Shown one piece after another: positions 57,901 to 64,000 of a DNA stretch of 64,000 nt. The DNA is from Toxorhynchites rutilus septentrionalis. Its lineage: Eukaryota; Arthropoda; Insecta; Diptera; Culicidae. The notes under the pieces were generated by a model. It worked only from the letters and a program-made list of their open reading frames with translations, was not told the DNA's origin and ran no database searches. Both the position numbers and the translations under genes were made by a program. The number at the start of each line of letters is the position of its first letter. Within the stretch, counting starts at the first letter, position 1. The stretch lies in contig NC_073746.1 in assembly GCF_029784135.1 (NCBI RefSeq), positions 227,615,882 through 227,679,881 of the forward strand. The letters run 5' to 3'.

Positions 57901-60178
57901 AATGTAATGTAGAACGAACCTCCACAAAAACCACCTTATATTTTAGATGTCTCTAGCATATTCTTCTACAACAATATTGTTGAAAACCACATTAGATTCA
58001 GACAAGAAGTTTTCAATAACCATCCTTCAAAGAAATGATAACTGAATTTGGCTTTTCAGAAAAAGTTTCACATATTTACAGTTGGCTTCACAGTCTATTT
58101 TTAACCTCTGAAACAAGTAGAATATAATTCGATAACGCACAAGACCTGTGAAAATTTGTTAAACTGCCATCATCGACTCTTTAAAGAAAATATGAAACAA
58201 ACCCAACTACATCGCATATTTACTTCCGATGACATCGTGTCGGTCGCCTGATCTCAATCCGGATCGACTAGCCAGTGGCAGCAGCAACAAACAACAACAG
58301 CAGCAGCTGCTGCTCCTATGCCCTGTGCTCTGGCCATACCTTAACCTTACTTCCAGAGAACACACAAAAGAGCCAAATTTTAATGAAGCGGAAAATATTC
58401 ACAGTTATTATTTTTCCTCCCTTGACTGCGTTTTTGTCTTTTGCGAATGTGGCAGCGCTTCGCGAACTGGAAGTGCCCGTGTCTTCTTTTGCCACGTGAC
58501 GAGCACGTATATCCGCTGGTCTGCCTGCGCTCTGCTTGGTCGATATCGCAGGTCGTTCCCGGTGAGTTTGGTTGTTTTTTGTACATCGTTTCCACCGGTC
58601 GTGTGTGTGTGTATGGGTAAGTGTACTTCGCCCCGAGACAACCCGGAATAACTAGAGCATGTCAGAGAATGGATTGGATTGTTTAATTTGTACCCAGTGA
58701 GCAGTAAAGCACCACCATAAACGGGTAGGTCGATCATCGTTAGTGTTCTGATGGTTTTCCGCCTTTAGTTTTGCTCGTTTGTAAGTTTTTTGGACAATCA
58801 AATGTGTGACCATCCTTGGAAATGGGCAATCAACCGAGACCGATCGAGAGGATCGAAGTCGGGATTAAAGATCAAGAGCGATCTCGAAGTGGTGTTTATT
58901 TGTTGTTGTTGTCAAGGTGTGTCACCGCGTCTTGATACAACCAAATATCAGCTATAGGCAACATTGTAACATCGTGCTCGTAAGAATGGAATGTATTGTT
59001 CATCGCAAACCAGACTAACTGATAAAAACATTTCCGCTCAAGCTCGAGTACATGTCGACGGTTTGTTCCAGTTTCGAAATTAATTAAATATTGTCTCAAT
59101 ATAGTCCGCGTCCTCGCGATATTTCGAAAATCTAACCACACAATTAGCAGACGGACTGTTAATTCTTTTCTGAAAGCAATTTGCTGGCACATTGCAATGT
59201 TAAAGTGCAGATAAATTAGCGTGCTAAAGAGGGACAGGTGACAAATATGTTTATCAACAACTAAATTCCATTTCATTTTACCTGGCTAGTTGTTCAGTGC
59301 CAAGTGTTACCGTTTTTGCAACAGTCGTCCCCCCAAATACTTGACTAGATATCATCCACATGGTATCCTCTGGTCTGCATTTACCAGTTGAAAATTATGA
59401 GTGCTATAATTGGAAAATTCAGTTGAAAACCATAGCTCACTCCAAGGTGGTTTAGTCCCCTTTTTTTGACACCGCTGTCCACGGTCGTCATAGATATGAG
59501 GTGTTATCTTTTGTTTGCGCCGTAATAACGCTAATAAATGCGAACGCTGGAAGTTACCGCTCATTTGTTTCGAGCTTTTACTGTTTATACACCGTACACA
59601 ATCGTGCGGGTCATATTAAAAACAGTCCCCTCCTCTCGGCTGGGGCATACACGAATAACCAACCGGGTTCTGATAACAACCGTCGGAGGGAAGCCGCTGT
59701 GGTTCAGCTCTGTAGGACAGGCGATGACCTCTCCTCGGCGAAATCCCCACCAGCCGTCCACGAGTGCAATATGAGAGACACCGCTAGCAACAGTGTGGAA
59801 TCGATATTTGTTTGGCTACATTACCAGCAGGATTGACGTGAGGCGCAGTATTTTTTTTCGGAAAAAAAATAATACACAGGTTCGATCCGGTCCAAGCGAC
59901 TTGAGGAGCATTGTGGCAGAGGGACAGCGCGCAAAAAAAATTATCGGGGACATTTAATGAGGCCATCCAAGCGACAATGATACACGGACACACAGGGTTC
60001 CACAGCCCCACTTCTCATCCCACATTTCGGAAATGGTGTCTATTGTGTTGACTGGGTGACCCAAGTGGGTCAGGGAGAAATGACACGGAGTTGGGCGATA
60101 GCACGGTTCGAGTATTAGTCATAGTGTACAGCACCGGATGCGCAATATTTATGATGGGTGTGAACCTGAGCTTTTGAC
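57901..60178. other. low-copy GC-richer island 58.2-60.1 kb
   Basis: CAG/CAA triplet runs (58272-58310), CACGTGACGAGCACGT (two E-box-like sites near 58493) and a donor-like CCCGGTGAGTTTGG near 58560-58573 are visible, but no frame resembles a known protein. It is probably intronic regulatory DNA or an unrecognised exon region. Confidence 0.4.
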
Positions 60179-60191
60179 ATGCCCAGCAAAA

Positions 60192-60260
60192 GATCTGAGA
60201 CGAACCAGCCCAGGAGGCTGAAAGTCTCAAAAATAAAGAAAAAAAAAAAAAAAAAAAAAA
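60192..60260 (+). mobile_element. 69 bp, extremely 5'-truncated LINE insertion
   Basis: GATCTGAGACGAACCAGCCC, a small AGCCCAGGAGGCT hairpin, AAAGTCTCAAAAATAAAG and an unbroken run of about 23 A form the insert. An exact 13 bp target duplication ATGCCCAGCAAAA flanks it (60179-60191 and 60261-60273). It is only the 3' end of a LINE of a different family from the one at 13682. The perfect duplication and pure poly(A) indicate a young insertion. Confidence 0.9.
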
Positions 60261-60273
60261 ATGCCCAGCAAAA

Positions 60274-62516
60274 ATGATCTTTGATACTCCATTTTTTCTA
60301 CTAGGTGGAAAGACGTTTTGTAAATCGCAAATTAAAGGGCCTTGGGTATTGGCTTTTGCTTAAAGCAAAAATGTGCCACTATAATAACTAAAATGTGCCA
60401 CTACAAAACAATTGCGAATTGTAAATAGGTGTCAGTAAATGCTGGCTCTGCTCAAAAGTCACATTATATTATATCAAAAAGAAATAATTCTTTGCAACAA
60501 GAAATTATCTAAACTTGAAGTATTTTTGGGTATTTTTACTTCCAAATGTGCAAGCTTATCTTCATACACGTTTTCAGTTCTTATGATTTCTTTTAGTTAA
60601 GACATTTCCCTGCAAAGGTTTATTAAAATTTGAGCTCCTTCCATAAAAATTACGGCTGGAAAATTTCTTGTCTGAACAAATGTGATAAGTTGTTGTAAAA
60701 TAAAAAATTAAAAACTGAAGGAACAAAATTAAAATTAGAAATAACTACTTTTGTTCTTGCTTCGATTGAGAAATAGTACACGGAAATACTTGATTTTATC
60801 ATACTGCAACTCCATGAAAAAGATCTACTTAAAAAAGGTTGCGCTGATTTCACCCAAATCCTGTTATGTATTCCTTTTCGGAAAAATTAGACCCGTACTT
60901 TTCTTATTACACCCTGTGGGTGAATCATTCAACAATCTTAAGAAAAAATGGTCTGAACAATCGTCTTTTTATCTATACATTCATTTTTCAAAATTTTGCA
61001 ATGAGCTGCTTGGCTCTTGAGTGCAGCTGAAGAGTATTTTGATAAACCTCGATCATTCAATTCTCCTGAATTCGAGCGTTGTTTTCAAGTTAAAAGTGGT
61101 GTCAAAGTGCAGCGTATTTCGAACCGGGTGTAAAGAAGATGTTTTCCAGAGGTGAGAATTGTGTTCTGCGGTGGAGAATTGAAGGTGAATTGTACCGCAA
61201 CGGTAGCTGTCTTCGACCTAGCTAAGCGTCATTTTTATAATAACCCATACGTGACAATTTCTACATCAATAATCATAAAATCATAAACATTCTACGCAAA
61301 TTGAAATATTCGCCGCTTTGTTCGGTATTCGTGGTTGCTCCATGCCACGAGCCTATCCTTCGCCAGGTTGTCCGTTTTATTGGTATCAACAAAACAAAAG
61401 CGGACTTATTGAGGGCATCATCTGCGCCCACGCTAACTTGGGAGGTGGTGGTGGTGGCGGCGACACTGGTGCTGGCCGATGTTTGTTCTGGTCGCCAGTG
61501 GCGACTTCTGCTCGCGCCAGGGATTGGGACTTTCCAAGCCGAAGAAACTTTCCATATAATAAATAATTTTCCCAAGAAAGTTTGATCGATTCTTGTAACA
61601 ATTTTATGCCCCCGTCATTTTAGGGCGGAACGAGAGCGGGATTACGGGTGGTGTCGGGCATCGATGTCCTGTGCGGGACGGGAAAGTTAGACGACCGAAT
61701 CACGAAACAGAGTTGATCGCTTTTTCACCTCGATGGGGGGTTGGGAGTTGGGGGGCAGGAGCCGCCAAGAAAATCACGCAAAAGTCCATTTAGTCCGAGA
61801 ATGTTTGGGACATGAAAGAGGAAAATATAGCTGGGATGGTTCTGGCGTGGCCAGAGGCGAGACGGTGTATTATTTTCAGATTATTATTTTCCGCTTGTGG
61901 AGTTTTCCTGTGCTGGTATTCATCGGCTGCTCGATTGGCTGGCAAAGTAGGGAACGAAGGGAGAGAACTTTGTGTGGAAAAATTGAACTGGCCAGGTGAG
62001 TTTGAGAAAGGATTCGGCGTAGTTCGTTTGCCATCTTGCGTAAATAATGGACAAATTGGAAGGAATGGTTTGTAGTGTGGTTATTTTCGGGAAGGATAAT
62101 AAAATAGATATTTTGTTCGATTTCAGATTTATCAGAAGATACGTTGCTACTCCTCGAAATTTTTATTATTTCACACCCAGAGCTATTTAAATTCTAGGAT
62201 GTGAACAAGTATTTCTTGATCTAGACAATTTGTTTTTAAATATGTATATTAATTACAGTAAGAAAAACAGATTATTTTCCGATGAATCTCGCGCAGGTTA
62301 GAATTTTCGACGTATATTTTCGCTTAATCGGATCATTCTTACAATTAGAAAAATAATCCTTTAATTTCGCGCAAAAATAATTAATTTCTTCCTTTTGATA
62401 TGGTGGGATACTGTTCCGCCACTGTTCCATTCCTTCAGTGACAAACAGGTATATATGTTCCACCTGAAAATGGACGTATAACGTAATCTTCGCTTTTGCC
62501 ATTCAACCGAAGAACA
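60274..62516. other. AT-rich then GC-richer low-copy DNA
   Basis: 60300-61020 is AT-rich with no features. 61020-62070 is GC-richer and contains the weak first-exon candidate at 61139-61151. Frames near 61300-61600 are G-rich or low-complexity and show no family motif. Confidence 0.4.
61139..61151 (+). CDS. possible alternative first coding exon (weak)
   Basis: ATGTTTTCCAGAG is followed by the donor GTGAGA, giving MFSR plus one base, phase 1. This is the same phase as the exon at 30982-31018. The upstream 60 bases (AAAGTGGTGTCAAAGTGCAGCG) resemble an insect leader. The signal is short and could easily occur by chance; transcript evidence would be required. Confidence 0.2.
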
Positions 62517-63029
62517 GTTCGACTGAAAAGTTCATAAGTTTGACGTCTAGTTGGCGCCTCTTGCAAAAACCTACTTGATCACAAAGCACCATCTTTCAAT
62601 GGATACGTGTCAAAATTTGACAGCAATCGGTCGATTGGGTCGTGAGTTACGGCAAAGCAACTTTTGTTATTGTGAAAAAAATCTAAAAATCACAAATCAA
62701 TGAAAACGATGGCAAAATTACATGAATTGGGCTTCGAATTGCTTCCGCATCCACCGTATTCTCCAGATCTGACCCCCATCGACTATTTTCTGTTCGCAGA
62801 CCTGAAGAAAATGCTCGTTGGCAAGAAATTTAAATGATGAAGTGATTACCGAAACTAAGGCCTATTTTGAGGAAAACCCGAAAGAGTACTATATAAATGG
62901 TATAAAGTTACAAGATCGCTATAACCGCCCTCGAAGGCAATTATGTTGAATAATAAAATTGAATTTATAAAAAAATAGTTTTACTGTTATATGTTTTACT
63001 GTGTTATCTTATAAACTTTTCAGCCGAAC
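62517..63029 (+). mobile_element. internally deleted mariner derivative, copy B
   Basis: The ends are inverted repeats (GTTCGACTGAAAAGTTCATAAG and CTTATAAACTTTTCAGCCGAAC). Inside, the + strand reads MKTMAKLHELGFELLPHPPY, then SPDLTPIDYFLFADLKKMLV, a stop, and further C-terminal pieces ending at EGNYVE. The third catalytic Asp (PIDY) is present, the first two are deleted. The deletion junction differs from copy A at 38473-38990: here internal codons SMKTMAK-like are retained, there the N-terminal MEKYEFRV. About 513 bp. Confidence 0.8.
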
Positions 63030-63761
63030 ACGTGCTGTCGTTTGAATAAAGACTGTGTGTTGGTGTTGCTGATGATAGCGTCTCGCATGCGAATGTATTC
63101 TCCCTCAAACCGCTTCTGTTGATTGTGTCATAGGAATTGCGGTAGTTTGCGTATATGTTGACCATGGATTATCGGCACAGCTCAAGACATCGCAGAATGA
63201 CATTGTCTTGACCGCGTCATTTCATCAAACGACACACATAACAATCCATCGATCACACTTTCTTGTTTGTTTCGTCTCCTCCAACCAAATGTTTAAAAAT
63301 ATTAATTCAAAATAAGTAATGATGCTATTAATGATTGAAGTAAATGTGGCGTATTGGATCTAAACACGTGCTCTCCAATTGGATTTTTATCAGGATTGAC
63401 GACTATAACGTGATTGTTATTTTACATTCCAAGCATGTGTGTGATTCGAAAAATTGCGCCTAGCTTTAATCGAATTGAGTTTACTAGCGTATGTGTGAGG
63501 TCAAAGTTCGATGAAGAGGACGAAGTTTCGTTTGGCATTTAACAACGTAAATAAATTCGTCCTGTTTCGAAAACGAACGACGGATCGATTATTTGGTATT
63601 ATTTTCGGAGGAGTTCGACCACGAACATTGAGACACGAGATTTTTATATATATAGAGATTACGCCAATAGATCCGTAGGTATGGCTGAAGGCTAACTTGA
63701 CGAAACATCTGTACAGATGTTTGTACAGCGTGATGTTTCGTCACATCACATCACATTCACG
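63030..63761. other. AT-rich DNA, nothing recognised
   Basis: No coding similarity. A short direct repeat, TGTACAG..GTGATGTTTCGTCACATC / GTACAGCGTGAAG, lies around 63708-63780 at the edge of the BEL/Pao fragment. Confidence 0.35.
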
Positions 63762-64000
63762 TCATGAGATGTACAGCGTGAAGACGTATAGAAATCGTAG
63801 CAAAATGGTAACCTCCTGGATAGTTGGTCCCGTCATCAAAACATAATTTATCGAAATACCCGTGGTCGTTCTAGCGGATCCATCATATACGACCCTTAGT
63901 TTAGTTGCCGTACTGGTGGGCCTCAGAACGCAGTGGTGTGGCAAATAGTACACCGAATCTAGTGCTTCGTTGGAATCTTCCTGAATCTCTCTCATATGTC
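63762..64000 (-). mobile_element. BEL/Pao retrotransposon pol fragment, runs off the window
   Basis: The - strand frame from the right edge reads YYLPHHCVLRPTSTATKLRV, then VYDGSARTTTGISINYVLM and GPTIQEVTILLRF. This is the conserved start of the BEL/Pao reverse-transcriptase domain (YLPHH.V.....TTK.RVVFDAS......SLND.L..GP..Q), ahead of the catalytic YxDD. It breaks off after LLRFLYVFTLYIS at a stop, so the copy is 3'-truncated. The upstream part (gag, protease) would lie beyond position 64000. Confidence 0.8.

Noticed and set aside
58560..58573. Donor-like CCCGGTGAGT as the end of an exon
   Set aside because: No start codon in good context and no conserved frame upstream; such matches occur by chance in a region of this size.

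Overview
The window looks like a repeat-rich stretch of an insect genome, most probably a culicine mosquito. This is an inference from the elements present: two ~490 bp tRNA-Thr-derived SINE copies, Tc1, mariner, ITmD37E-like and pogo-type DNA transposons, Jockey-like and Loa/I-like LINE remnants, a BEL/Pao remnant and GA-rich promoter-like DNA. Nothing looks prokaryotic: I saw no operons, no CRISPR array and no rRNA.

Only one host protein-coding exon is well supported. It is a short first coding exon at 30982-31018 on the + strand (12 codons plus one base, ending in a GTAAGC donor), preceded by a long GA/CA-rich promoter and leader region from about 28.3 kb. No later exon could be recognised, so the rightmost 33 kb may be its first intron, or intron plus intergenic DNA. 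A second, much weaker candidate first exon lies at 61139-61151 and ends in the same splice phase. A two-exon pogo/Tigger-type transposase N-terminal gene or relic lies at 24481-24982 on the - strand.

Layout. 0-6.6 kb: Tc1 relic interrupted by a MITE and by a LINE tail, then a Jockey C-terminus. 6.6-10.3 kb: GACTCC minisatellite and a cluster of histone-like modules, including a broken histone H4 gene that keeps its promoter and 3' hairpin. 10.3-19.5 kb: mariner, LINE and ITmD37-type remnants and a 739 bp palindrome. 19.5-28.1 kb: three TA-flanked MITEs, Tc1 and LINE remnants, the pogo-like gene, a Jockey element split by a SINE, and another histone-like module. 28.3-31.0 kb: promoter, leader and first exon. 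31-64 kb: mostly intron-like DNA. Low-copy GC-richer islands (41-42.6, 44.2-46.1, 52-53.4, 58.2-60.1 and 61.1-62.0 kb) are separated by transposons, the best preserved being a 1055 bp element with perfect 49 bp inverted repeats.

The most unusual content is (1) a family of modules carrying histone-type 3' hairpins or promoter boxes and bounded by a near-palindromic GACGTAGGACTACGTC motif, (2) the long palindrome, (3) clear nested insertions with exact target duplications, and (4) a shared 3' hairpin/tail between the SINE and a LINE. I found no convincing evidence for a wholly new protein system. All homology calls come from reading the sequence against remembered family motifs, with no database search.
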